From: Roseihalotalea indica
GTDB taxonomy: Bacteria > Bacteroidota > Bacteroidia > Cytophagales > Cyclobacteriaceae
Assembly: GCF_022458895.1 (NCBI RefSeq)
Contig: NZ_JAINFL010000006.1
Coordinates: 434,001-498,000, forward strand
DNA length: 64,000 nucleotides
Direction: 5' to 3'
The notes under the pieces were generated by a model. It was not told the origin of the DNA. It searched no databases and saw only the letters and a list, made by a program, of their open reading frames with translations. Below, piece by piece: positions 18,006-26,102 of the stretch (the first letter of the stretch is position 1; every line of letters starts with the position of its first letter). A program made the translations under genes and the position numbers.

Positions 18006-18630
18006 GCTGTGGCTTATCGGTGGTGGCGGACATGCCCGCTCGGTGATTGATGTGGTGGAAGCTCAAGGGCAGTATCAAATTACCGGGTTGGTTGACCGGC
18101 CGGAGAAAGTAGGAGAGAAGGTGTTGAACTATCGAATTCTGGCATCGGATCAGGAGTTGAAAGCCCTGGTAAAAGAAAATCGCTTTTTTCTGGTCACGGT
18201 GGGGCAGTTAGAATCGCCTGCTTCACGTATTCGTTTGTATGATGAACTGAAAGCCGCCGGGGGGCAATTAGTAACTATCATCTCACCTCTGGCTCGGGTA
18301 TCCAAGTACGCTCACATTGCTGAAGGCACGGTGGTCATGCATTTTGCCCTGGTTAATTCCAGAGCTTCAATTGGCTGCAATTGTATTATTAATACTCGAG
18401 CTACCGTAGAGCATGATACCACCCTGGGCGAACACTGCCATGTTTCCACCGGTGCTATTGTGAATGGAGGCGTGACGTTGGGGAAGCGCGTGTTTGTAGG
18501 AAGTCATGCAACGATTAAACAGGAAGTTACCATTACCCATGATGTCATGATTGGTGCTCACTCATATGTGCATCAGGATATTACCGAAGCAGGAGTGTAC
18601 ACGGGCGTTCCGGCCAGAAAAGTGAGGTAA
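17998..18630 (+). CDS. NeuD/PglD-family sugar O/N-acetyltransferase
   Basis: A 210-residue protein with an N-terminal Rossmann-like half (starting LWLIGGGGHARSVIDVV) and a C-terminal left-handed beta-helix of hexapeptide repeats. The catalytic base is expected at His139 in ATVEHD, matching the VIEH motif of PglD. PglD acetylates UDP-4-amino sugars in bacillosamine synthesis, while NeuD acetylates sialic acid; the overlap with a LegC/PglE-type aminotransferase favours the first. The frame is open upstream to 17857 but the ATG at 17998 is used because it begins the conserved domain. Overlap with the previous stop suggests translational coupling. Confidence 0.9.
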   Translation: MHELWLIGGGGHARSVIDVVEAQGQYQITGLVDRPEKVGEKVLNYRILASDQELKALVKENRFFLVTVGQLESPASRIRLYDELKAAGGQLVTIISPLARVSKYAHIAEGTVVMHFALVNSRASIGCNCIINTRATVEHDTTLGEHCHVSTGAIVNGGVTLGKRVFVGSHATIKQEVTITHDVMIGAHSYVHQDITEAGVYTGVPARKVR

Positions 18631-18637
18631 CTAATGA

Positions 18638-19723
18638 TTATTTCAGGCTTTCCCAGATAGCTTTGAACGTCTCAACATTACCTTCATTAAGGTCTTCATT
18701 AGCCATAAACAGATCGCCTTCACTGGTTTCCGGGTCAAACCACATCATGGCTGATACCCCGGGGTCCGATCCCGAATGTCCGATTTTTCCGGATCGGGAG
18801 TAGATCATGAAAATACCCGTATTTGGCTCTTTCGGGTCAATGTTTTCTACCGGATGTTCCTCAGTAAAGTTCTTTTTAAACAGCTCATCCCATGCGGCAT
18901 TGCTCATTAAATCACTCTGGTGATGGTATCCTTTTATTAATTCTTGTAAATATAGAGCCAGATCGCTGGCTGATGTTCTGAATCCACCATCGGGATACGT
19001 TACCAGCGTATACGGTTCCAAAGGATTATTCTCTTCATCATATAAGGTAGCATGCTTTGCTTGATCAATTGCTTGATACGACCACCCCGAATGCTTCATT
19101 CCTAAAGGCTCTAGAATATTCTGTCGGGTATATTCGTTGAATGGAACTCCGGTGGCTTTTTCCAGAACATGAGCCGCCAGAGCAGCCCCTATGTTGGAAT
19201 AACTATAGTAGGTGCCGGCTTCATGCTTTTCAAAGTTTTTCCGGGAGTACATGGCTTCGCCTTTTATCAGGTATTGCCTGAGGTAATTTTCCAGGCTCAT
19301 GGAAGGCTCTTTGCCTTTGGTGTATGCCAGCTCGTAGTACTTTTCATGATCCCTGATTCCGGACGTATGCGTGGCTAAATGCCGTAAGGTAATAATATTG
19401 CTCTCATCAGCGTGCGGATTGACAACCTTAAAGTCCAGATATTCATTAATGTCTTTATCCAGATCAACCAGACCCTGTTCCTGGGCTATCAGCAACGAAA
19501 CACCAATGAATGTTTTGCTAATGGAGCCAATGGGCTGGATAGTATTTTCGCTGTAACGAACAGAGTTCTCTTTATCAGCCCAGCCTATACCTTTCGTCTC
19601 TATAGAACGGGGTGTTACCGAAGCAACAGCATATCCGGTAAACGCATCATCAGTAAGATTCTCTGGGGCAAAAGCCGAGAAAATAATAACTCCTATCAGG
19701 AGAAAAAAAATAAATCTATGCAT
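18638..19723 (-). CDS. serine hydrolase, beta-lactamase class C family
   Basis: A 361-residue protein with a signal peptide (about 1-19). The class C beta-lactamase/DD-peptidase active site is present: S67-I-S-K70, the YxN motif as Y175-S-N177 and the third motif as H316-S-G318 instead of KTG, which is common in esterase or D-aminopeptidase-like members. It probably acts in the periplasm on an ester, peptide or peptidoglycan bond; true beta-lactamase activity cannot be assumed. It lies 23 bases downstream of the CxxC protein gene and is likely in the same transcript. Confidence 0.88.
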   Translation of the reverse strand: MHRFIFFLLIGVIIFSAFAPENLTDDAFTGYAVASVTPRSIETKGIGWADKENSVRYSENTIQPIGSISKTFIGVSLLIAQEQGLVDLDKDINEYLDFKVVNPHADESNIITLRHLATHTSGIRDHEKYYELAYTKGKEPSMSLENYLRQYLIKGEAMYSRKNFEKHEAGTYYSYSNIGAALAAHVLEKATGVPFNEYTRQNILEPLGMKHSGWSYQAIDQAKHATLYDEENNPLEPYTLVTYPDGGFRTSASDLALYLQELIKGYHHQSDLMSNAAWDELFKKNFTEEHPVENIDPKEPNTGIFMIYSRSGKIGHSGSDPGVSAMMWFDPETSEGDLFMANEDLNEGNVETFKAIWESLK

Positions 19724-19746
19724 CTATCCGGTTAACCGTTCAGGAA

Positions 19747-20358
19747 TCACATTAAAAGGATAGGGTGATCTTTAATGGGCTTTTTGAGCTCGGGTGGCAG
19801 GCCGAAATTCTCATCGATAAACCGGTCAATCTCTCCCAGCGTCTTAGCCGATAGGAGGTTGGTAATTTCATCCACTGCCGGACCACCAATCATATAGGGC
19901 ATAAAAGAAAACACACAGCGATCTCCCATAAAGTGGCCGTAAATCTGGTACTCGTCCATGGAGTCAGCTGTAGCTCCGGTCACCAGACACTCATTTAACC
20001 ATTGTGAAGCATCGGGCGAGGAGTCGTTCATTAATTTTTCGCGGCGCTGGTGCAGATCTACTTTTTCATCGAAATATTCCTGTATGCGGGACAGTGATGA
20101 TAATGATAGTTCTTTACGCATACGTTCGGCACAACCCAGGCAGATGGCATATTCAAAGATAACGTCAGTGGTATTGAATTCCCGATAGTGGCGGAACGCT
20201 TTTTCTACCAAGTACTGCGTATCAGGAGCCAATAGCGGGCGATTGCACGAAATACAGTTTTCAAATGGCTTTTTAGTGCTGTGCGAATGAAATACCGGAG
20301 GAATATCGGTGTACTCCTGACGGAAAAAGTTCTTAGGGTACTTCGCTGAGTCCTTCAT
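19747..20358 (-). CDS. conserved CxxC protein of unknown function
   Basis: A 203-residue soluble protein with no signal peptide. Two CxxC pairs, C35-I-S-C38 and C73-L-G-C76, look like a zinc-binding knuckle in the N-terminal third; the rest shows no motif I can name. The C-terminal part contains GLPPELKKPIKDHPI. It is the first gene of a likely two-gene unit with the serine hydrolase downstream. It is divergent from the exporter gene at 20463, with 104 bases between starts. Zinc binding is inferred from cysteine spacing only. Confidence 0.7.
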   Translation of the reverse strand: MKDSAKYPKNFFRQEYTDIPPVFHSHSTKKPFENCISCNRPLLAPDTQYLVEKAFRHYREFNTTDVIFEYAICLGCAERMRKELSLSSLSRIQEYFDEKVDLHQRREKLMNDSSPDASQWLNECLVTGATADSMDEYQIYGHFMGDRCVFSFMPYMIGGPAVDEITNLLSAKTLGEIDRFIDENFGLPPELKKPIKDHPILLM

Positions 20359-20462
20359 AAATCAACAATCCTGCTTACTTCGTAATTACTGGGAATCGAT
20401 ATACTATTTATTCCGGCAAATGCAAAACCTCTGCGTTTTTTTTCTGTAATTTATCCGCTTCT

Positions 20463-22025
20463 ATGACCACCGAAACGCAGTCTTCCGAAGTAACTCTAAA
20501 GTCCGCTACCGGACGCTGGGTGCTTGCCTCTACCATTCTGGCTTCCAGCATGGCCTTTATCGATTCTACCGCTCTCAACGTCATTCTGCCTTCTTTGCAA
20601 CAGGATTTGCAAGCCAAAGGTACGGACATATTCTGGATACTGAACGCCTACTTGCTAATGCTGGCCTCGCTGATTCTGGTTAGCGGCTCCTTAGGTGACA
20701 AGCTGGGCCGTAAGAAGGTATTTATGGTAGGGATAGCCATTTTTATGGCCGCTTCTACAGGTTGCGGTTTATCAACCAGCGTGGAGTGGCTTGTTATTTC
20801 CCGCTTACTTCAGGGGATTGGTGGAGCATTAATGATACCCGGAAGCTTATCCCTTTTATCAGCAACTTTTCACCGTAAAGAAAAAGGTCGGGCAATCGGC
20901 ACCTGGTCGGCAGTGACAACCCTGATGACGGTGGGAGGACCGCTGTTAGGTGGGGCTTTGGGCGATGCCGGGCTTTGGAGGTTTATCTTTTATGTGAATA
21001 TACCACTGGGTATGGCCTCATTGCTTATGCTATACTTCAAAGTCCCGGAAAGCGTTGACCAAAATACGGATCGCCGGTTAGATTATTCCGGAGCTTTTAC
21101 TATTGCGAGTGGACTAGCTTTGTTGACCTACGGTTGCCTGGAAATTCCTGAGGTTGGTTGGGGTGACTGGAAAGTATATGTTCCATTAGGGTTAGGTGTT
21201 GTGTGTATGCTCGGGTTCCTTCGGATTGAAAAAGGAAAGTCAAATCCGATGATTCCATTGTATCTGTTTAAAAACCGTACGTTTGCCGGGGCTAACCTTC
21301 TGACTTTTCTACTATATACCGGACTGGGAGCCGCCATGTTATTCTTATCGCTAAATCTGATTCAGGTACAGGGCTACCGGCAATTACAGGCCGGGATGGT
21401 GATGCTGCCGTTTACGGTGATTCTGGCTTCGTTTGCCCGCTGGGCAGGAAGTCTTACCGACCGCTACGGTCCCCGATGGCTCCTTGTCTTTGGTTCGCTT
21501 TGTGTTGGAAGTGGGTTTTATCTGTTTTCCCGGGTGGGGCAAACGCAAGGGCCCTCCGATTTCTGGACTACCTACCTGCCGGGTGTCCTGGTGTTTGGTT
21601 TAGGAATGGCTTTTACGGTGGTTCCCCTGACTACTACCGTCATGGGAGCTGTGGAAGATCAACACTCGGGTGTAGCTTCAGGAGTGAGTAATTCTATGAC
21701 GCGGCTAGCCAGTGTGTTTGCCAATGCAGTATTTGGGGCACTCGCCATCGTACTCTTCTCAAAGTTTCTAATTGCCCCAACTCAGGAGTTAGATTTGCTG
21801 GAAGAAGCACAACAGGCAGTGTATGAACAAGCTCCTGACTTAGGAGCAGCCAAAGTCCCCGAGAGTGTTCCTAAGCAGCTGCAATCAAAAGTAGAGAATG
21901 CTTTTCATCAGTCATTCATCAAAATGTATCAGCAAATCATGTTTTACAGTGCCGTTCTGGCCTGGCTCTCAGCCTTGGTTGCCTTTTTCTTTATTGACAA
22001 TAAAACTGTTTTGGAAGAATGGTGA
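20463..22025 (+). CDS. MFS transporter, DHA2 (EmrB/QacA) drug-efflux family
   Basis: A 520-residue proton-driven exporter with about fourteen hydrophobic segments, as expected for the DHA2 family. The first helix contains ASSMAFIDSTALNVILP with the family's membrane Asp, and the loop after helix 2 reads GDKLGRKKVF, the MFS motif A. Helix 5 has GGPLLGGALGD, matching motif C of antiporters. The substrate is unknown. It is not next to a membrane-fusion protein or regulator, so it probably works alone in the inner membrane. It converges on the sugar-binding-module gene at 22081. Confidence 0.92.
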   Translation: MTTETQSSEVTLKSATGRWVLASTILASSMAFIDSTALNVILPSLQQDLQAKGTDIFWILNAYLLMLASLILVSGSLGDKLGRKKVFMVGIAIFMAASTGCGLSTSVEWLVISRLLQGIGGALMIPGSLSLLSATFHRKEKGRAIGTWSAVTTLMTVGGPLLGGALGDAGLWRFIFYVNIPLGMASLLMLYFKVPESVDQNTDRRLDYSGAFTIASGLALLTYGCLEIPEVGWGDWKVYVPLGLGVVCMLGFLRIEKGKSNPMIPLYLFKNRTFAGANLLTFLLYTGLGAAMLFLSLNLIQVQGYRQLQAGMVMLPFTVILASFARWAGSLTDRYGPRWLLVFGSLCVGSGFYLFSRVGQTQGPSDFWTTYLPGVLVFGLGMAFTVVPLTTTVMGAVEDQHSGVASGVSNSMTRLASVFANAVFGALAIVLFSKFLIAPTQELDLLEEAQQAVYEQAPDLGAAKVPESVPKQLQSKVENAFHQSFIKMYQQIMFYSAVLAWLSALVAFFFIDNKTVLEEW

Positions 22026-22080
22026 AGAGAGCAATTGGCAATGCTTTATTTTATTTCATTTTTAATTTCCGCCAACCGCC

Positions 22081-23106
22081 TCAGTTAGAAATTCTCCAGA
22101 AGCGAGTATACCTGCCCTGCCGTATAAGCCCTACCGGACCGTGGTAAATACCTCCATCTAAGTATTTGTCATACACCCGGACGGCCACCGTATTGAATGT
22201 GCCAGGCTTGAGCACCTTAGCCGGAACCGGATAGTTGCGCTGCTGCTGATAGGCCATATCATCCCGTAAATTAACTTCTCCATTACTAAGATAACCCGTA
22301 GACCCCACTTCTACTCCATTTACAAATGTCTGATCATAATCATCGATGGCGCCGAGTAGTAGTACCATATCTTCATTGGAATAGTCGGAGGGAAGGAAGA
22401 ATGTTTTGCGGTACCAGGCATAGCCATCATAATTAAAGAACCCCTGAGCTTCCCAGAAGTAGGGTACCATAATTTTTTCCCATTTGTTATCCTGCCAATC
22501 AGGTTCTTTCCAGCCGGGTTTATCACCCAAAGAAAAATTCCATACCCCTCGTAGGTCTACATCCAGGTGCGTTTCCGAATCGTCGACCATAATTCCAATT
22601 CTTCCGGCAATAATACCTCCGTCTAGCCGGGTGTCGTATACCCGGACAGATATCACATTGTTTCCATTGGGGTTTAGCCACTCGGCGGGCATAGGGTAGC
22701 GTCGGTCGGCATCGTAGGCGGTATGGAAGTAGGGAGGGAAAGAGCCCGAGAAACCAATCAGTTTTCCATTGAGGTATACCTCATCTACATCATCAATGTA
22801 TCCCAGAGCCAGATAGAGGTTATCAGTGTTCAGGTGAGCAGGTAGTTCAAAGGTTTTGCGGTACCAGGCATACCCGTCGTATCCGTGAAAGCCTCGGCTT
22901 TCCCAGGGAGAGGGCACCTGCATGGTTTCCCAGGATGAATCATCGTAGCTGGGAGAGGCCCACTGAAGGTCGTCGCCGATGGAAAACTTCCAGGCGCCCG
23001 CCAGGTTCAATTCCATTTTCCAGTTACCGGCCAAGGCGATATGCGACAATCCGGTCAGGAAAACCGGCAGACATACCAGTAAGAGTATACGTTTAGTGTT
23101 GAGCAT
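22081..23106 (-). CDS. secreted protein of two GH2-like sugar-binding jelly-roll modules
   Basis: A 341-residue secreted protein with a signal peptide (about 1-26, ending IALA). Two modules of about 150 residues follow (about 34-173 and 184-330), each resembling the N-terminal sugar-binding domain of glycoside hydrolase family 2: both carry AW/VW at the start and YDGYAWYRKTF at 76-86 and 226-236, exactly 150 residues apart. There is no catalytic barrel, so it should bind rather than cut glycans. It stands alone between a convergent exporter gene and the small aspartic-protease-like gene 64 bases upstream. Confidence 0.78.
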   Translation of the reverse strand: MLNTKRILLLVCLPVFLTGLSHIALAGNWKMELNLAGAWKFSIGDDLQWASPSYDDSSWETMQVPSPWESRGFHGYDGYAWYRKTFELPAHLNTDNLYLALGYIDDVDEVYLNGKLIGFSGSFPPYFHTAYDADRRYPMPAEWLNPNGNNVISVRVYDTRLDGGIIAGRIGIMVDDSETHLDVDLRGVWNFSLGDKPGWKEPDWQDNKWEKIMVPYFWEAQGFFNYDGYAWYRKTFFLPSDYSNEDMVLLLGAIDDYDQTFVNGVEVGSTGYLSNGEVNLRDDMAYQQQRNYPVPAKVLKPGTFNTVAVRVYDKYLDGGIYHGPVGLIRQGRYTRFWRISN

Positions 23107-23170
23107 AAAGAATTCCTGTTTCTGTGGCTTGGTGCCACTATATAAGCAGTTAACGATTCAAGAGAAACCG

Positions 23171-23653
23171 TTATTTCTTTCGGGTTTTGATGGCAATAGT
23201 TTGTTTCTGATAGTCAATGATAAAGCCATATCGTTTCATCACGTCAGAGCCGATGATGCCCGCAATTTTAACGTTAACACGATTATTCAGCGATTGCACC
23301 ACTCCGGTTAGGTCATAGGTTTTATAAAGTGCCTTAATGGGAGTACTTCCAATCACAAGGTCAACATCTTTGGCTTTGTAAATGGTGTGGCGGCTGCCGG
23401 TAAATCCCATCGCCTCTACATGCTGGCTGCTGGCCATGAGTGGTTGAAAATCAAATCGATCCGCATTTTTGCTGTGCAATACCGTAATATCCGAACCGGT
23501 ATCTACCAGAAAATAAGCCGTTTTTCCGTTCAGATTCGTTTTAATAATGGGTTTGTATTGCCAGTTAATCACTTTTACGTATTCATAGGTTTCGTTCGTA
23601 AAGCCAAATAAGAACAACCCAATAAGCGACACGAGGAGGGCTGGGAGTTTCAT
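23171..23653 (-). CDS. small retropepsin-like aspartic protease
   Basis: A 160-residue protein with a signal peptide (about 1-18). The aspartic-protease motif D51-T-G-S appears in FLVDTGSDITVLH, and the second conserved strand reads IAGIIGSDVMKRYGFIIDY near the C-terminus, as in single-domain retropepsin-like proteins that act as dimers. One such subunit gives half of an active site, so a homodimer in the periplasm is expected. Bacterial members are poorly characterised; the substrate is unknown. It is followed by the sugar-binding-module gene on the same strand. Confidence 0.82.
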   Translation of the reverse strand: MKLPALLVSLIGLFLFGFTNETYEYVKVINWQYKPIIKTNLNGKTAYFLVDTGSDITVLHSKNADRFDFQPLMASSQHVEAMGFTGSRHTIYKAKDVDLVIGSTPIKALYKTYDLTGVVQSLNNRVNVKIAGIIGSDVMKRYGFIIDYQKQTIAIKTRKK

Positions 23654-23762
23654 AGTAATGAGGGTAAGTGTTGTTATAGTAAGTACGCAAATACCCTCAC
23701 TGCATTTGCCACGGCTGCGTCAAAGCTTGTAAAAAAATGTCACCAAATCATCTTTATCATTA

Positions 23763-24467
23763 TTAGGGAATAAGTTTATAGCCCACTCCGTGAACTGTGA
23801 GTATATGCCGAGGTTCGTTAGGGTTAGCTTCAATCTTCTGGCGCAGCTTAACGATAAAGTTATCCACTGTGCGGGTAGTGGGTTGCTCTTCATCATACCC
23901 CCAGATGTTCTCCAGTAGGTCGTAGCGGCTAACCGTTTTTCGGGCATGTTCCCAGAGGTAGCGGATGATCTCAAATTCTTTGTGCGACATTTTCACAGGG
24001 GTCTCATTCGAGTAAGCTTCATAGGCATCCAGATGAACTCGCAATTGCCCAATCTCGATAGTTGATAGAGGTTGATCTGATGGTTGAGGAGCAGTGATGC
24101 CGGAGGTATGACGGCGGAGAACGGCTTTGATGCGGGCCAGGAGCTCCCGAAGGCTGAAGGGTTTGGTGATATAATCATCTGCTCCCAGTTCCAGACCGCG
24201 TACTTTATCCATTTCCTCGCCTTTGGCAGTCAGCAGGATGATGGGGGTCAGGTTCCCTTTTTTTCTAACCTGTTTGCATACGTCAAACCCCGTCATCGTT
24301 GGTAGCATAACATCCAGAACAACCAGGTCGTAGGATTCATGGAGAATTTTGTTGAGTGCATCCCCACCGTCACTGGTTGAAACCACTTCATAGCCCTCAA
24401 ACTCCAGGTTATCACTCAGCCCCATCCGCATGCTGGGTTCATCTTCTACAATCAGTATTTTTTTCAT
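23763..24467 (-). CDS. OmpR/PhoB-family response regulator
   Basis: A 234-residue response regulator with a receiver domain (1-about 118; acidic E8-D9, phosphoacceptor Asp52 in VLDVMLP, and Lys in ITKPFSLREL) and a winged-helix DNA-binding domain (about 132-232, ending LTVHGVGYKLIP). The kinase gene upstream ends 4 bases into this gene (24464-24467, ATGA overlap), so the pair is translationally coupled. The regulated genes cannot be read from the sequence. Confidence 0.95.
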   Translation of the reverse strand: MKKILIVEDEPSMRMGLSDNLEFEGYEVVSTSDGGDALNKILHESYDLVVLDVMLPTMTGFDVCKQVRKKGNLTPIILLTAKGEEMDKVRGLELGADDYITKPFSLRELLARIKAVLRRHTSGITAPQPSDQPLSTIEIGQLRVHLDAYEAYSNETPVKMSHKEFEIIRYLWEHARKTVSRYDLLENIWGYDEEQPTTRTVDNFIVKLRQKIEANPNEPRHILTVHGVGYKLIP

Positions 24468-26050
24468 TCGCTGGCTATCAGTTTACTTACTTTATACCGG
24501 ATCGGGAAGTTTAACCGAAATTTACTCCCCTCATGCTTATGGCTGGTTAGTTCAATAGAACCCTTGTGGGCATTCATGATGTACTGAACCAGGCTTAGGC
24601 CCAGGCCCGTTCCTTTTCGGTCAGCGGTGGCATCCTGAGTTACCCGGTAAAATTTTTCAAAAATTGATTTCTGATGAGTCTCCGAAATTCCTATACCCCG
24701 GTCCTGAACTTCCACAAAATAATAATCTTCGTTGATACCGGTGCGGATGGAAATTTCCTTATGATCCTCGCTATACTTTATGGCATTATCCAACAGGTTA
24801 ATAAGCGCTTCGGCGATAGATTCCCGGTCGCCAGTAATGGTGAGCTCCACTTCAGCCGGATAAAACCGGTAGGTAAAACCTTTGTTCTTCAGGTGAAAAT
24901 CATATGATTCCAGCACGGTAGCCACAACCACATTCAAATCAATAGCCTCAAAGTGGAAATGGTGTTTGCCTGCTTCCATCTTAGAGAAATTCAAAATTTT
25001 ATTCACCATGCTAGTCAGGCGCTGGGCCTCGTGATTGACAATCCGGTAGTATTCCTGTCTCTTTTCATCACTTTTGACTCGCCCCATCAGCAGTGTTTCC
25101 GAGAACATTGTAATCAGTGCCAGGGGAGTGCGTATTTCATGAGATACATTCGAAACAAAGTCTGATTTGATCTGGGCCAGTTCAATTTCTTTTTTGATGG
25201 TGCGGAATACGAACCAGGCCCCCAACAATAGCACAGCATTGAGACCGATAATCAAAAATAAGTTAGTGGTAAAGCGCTGTTGAGCCAGGCTTGGTTTGTC
25301 CTGTTCATCGAGCCGAATGGTAATGTAATAATCTGGTAAAAGCCAAAGAGCTTTTTGTGGCTCCGGCTTTACTCCTTTTTTTATAGAATTAGCCGTACTA
25401 TAAAATGGAACAGCGTTGGTGTGATCATGGACGGAGATAATAAATTGGTCTTGGGCAATAGCATGAATACGAGGGCCAAGAAAATCATTAACAAACACTT
25501 CAGCATTTAGCACAAAACCGTATAATTTATGGTCTAGCTTCGGCTCACCGGACAGAAAGACCAGGGTTGTTAGGTTAACACTATCCGAAGTCAGGGGCTG
25601 AATTTTAAGATACCCACTCTCTCGGTAGCGATACAACCGTTCAATAACATCCTGTCGGTCTCGAATCATCGTTTGAATGCGAGGAGCATTTTCTGAAAAC
25701 AGCCGCTCGCCCTCACCAGCATAAAGCGAAGGGGCCTGATCGCCTAATGAATCAAGAAGAAATACTTCGCTGATGGCGTAGTTCTCATCAAAAAACTGGT
25801 TCATTGCTTCGGGATCATCCAGCAGTGAGTCACGTACAATACCACTCCAGTCTTGCGTCCAGGAGCGCACAATGTCTTCGGAATACTGGTTTACCGAGAA
25901 CAGAATGGCTTCGAGCTGATTATTGTAGATTTCCTCAATCATCAGTTCATTTTCCTGAACGGCCTTCAGCTCCCGTACCGAATAGAAAATGGCTGGAAGA
26001 AGAAAGACTACCAGTAGCACAAGACCGATCTTCGTTAAGGTGCTGGGCAT
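24464..26050 (-). CDS. membrane sensor histidine kinase
   Basis: A 528-residue sensor kinase with a transmembrane segment at about 6-25, a roughly 235-residue extracytoplasmic sensing region (about 26-262), a second transmembrane segment at about 263-283, and a cytoplasmic kinase core. The H-box is FVSNVSHEIRTPL with His304, followed by N-, G1- and G2-boxes (NLLDNAIKYS, DRGIGI, GTGLGLSLV). No HAMP domain is obvious; only about 15 residues separate the second helix from the H-box. It pairs with the OmpR-type regulator overlapping its 3' end. Confidence 0.94.
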   Translation of the reverse strand: MPSTLTKIGLVLLVVFLLPAIFYSVRELKAVQENELMIEEIYNNQLEAILFSVNQYSEDIVRSWTQDWSGIVRDSLLDDPEAMNQFFDENYAISEVFLLDSLGDQAPSLYAGEGERLFSENAPRIQTMIRDRQDVIERLYRYRESGYLKIQPLTSDSVNLTTLVFLSGEPKLDHKLYGFVLNAEVFVNDFLGPRIHAIAQDQFIISVHDHTNAVPFYSTANSIKKGVKPEPQKALWLLPDYYITIRLDEQDKPSLAQQRFTTNLFLIIGLNAVLLLGAWFVFRTIKKEIELAQIKSDFVSNVSHEIRTPLALITMFSETLLMGRVKSDEKRQEYYRIVNHEAQRLTSMVNKILNFSKMEAGKHHFHFEAIDLNVVVATVLESYDFHLKNKGFTYRFYPAEVELTITGDRESIAEALINLLDNAIKYSEDHKEISIRTGINEDYYFVEVQDRGIGISETHQKSIFEKFYRVTQDATADRKGTGLGLSLVQYIMNAHKGSIELTSHKHEGSKFRLNFPIRYKVSKLIASE

Positions 26051-26102
26051 TGAAGCAGGTTGTTTCCTGAGAAAGATACGAAAAATGCCGGAAGTGAGAT
26101 GC

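Noticed and set aside
18638..19723. True class C beta-lactamase (antibiotic resistance)
   Set aside because: The third motif is HSG rather than KTG, which is typical of other serine hydrolases in the family, so resistance is not supported.
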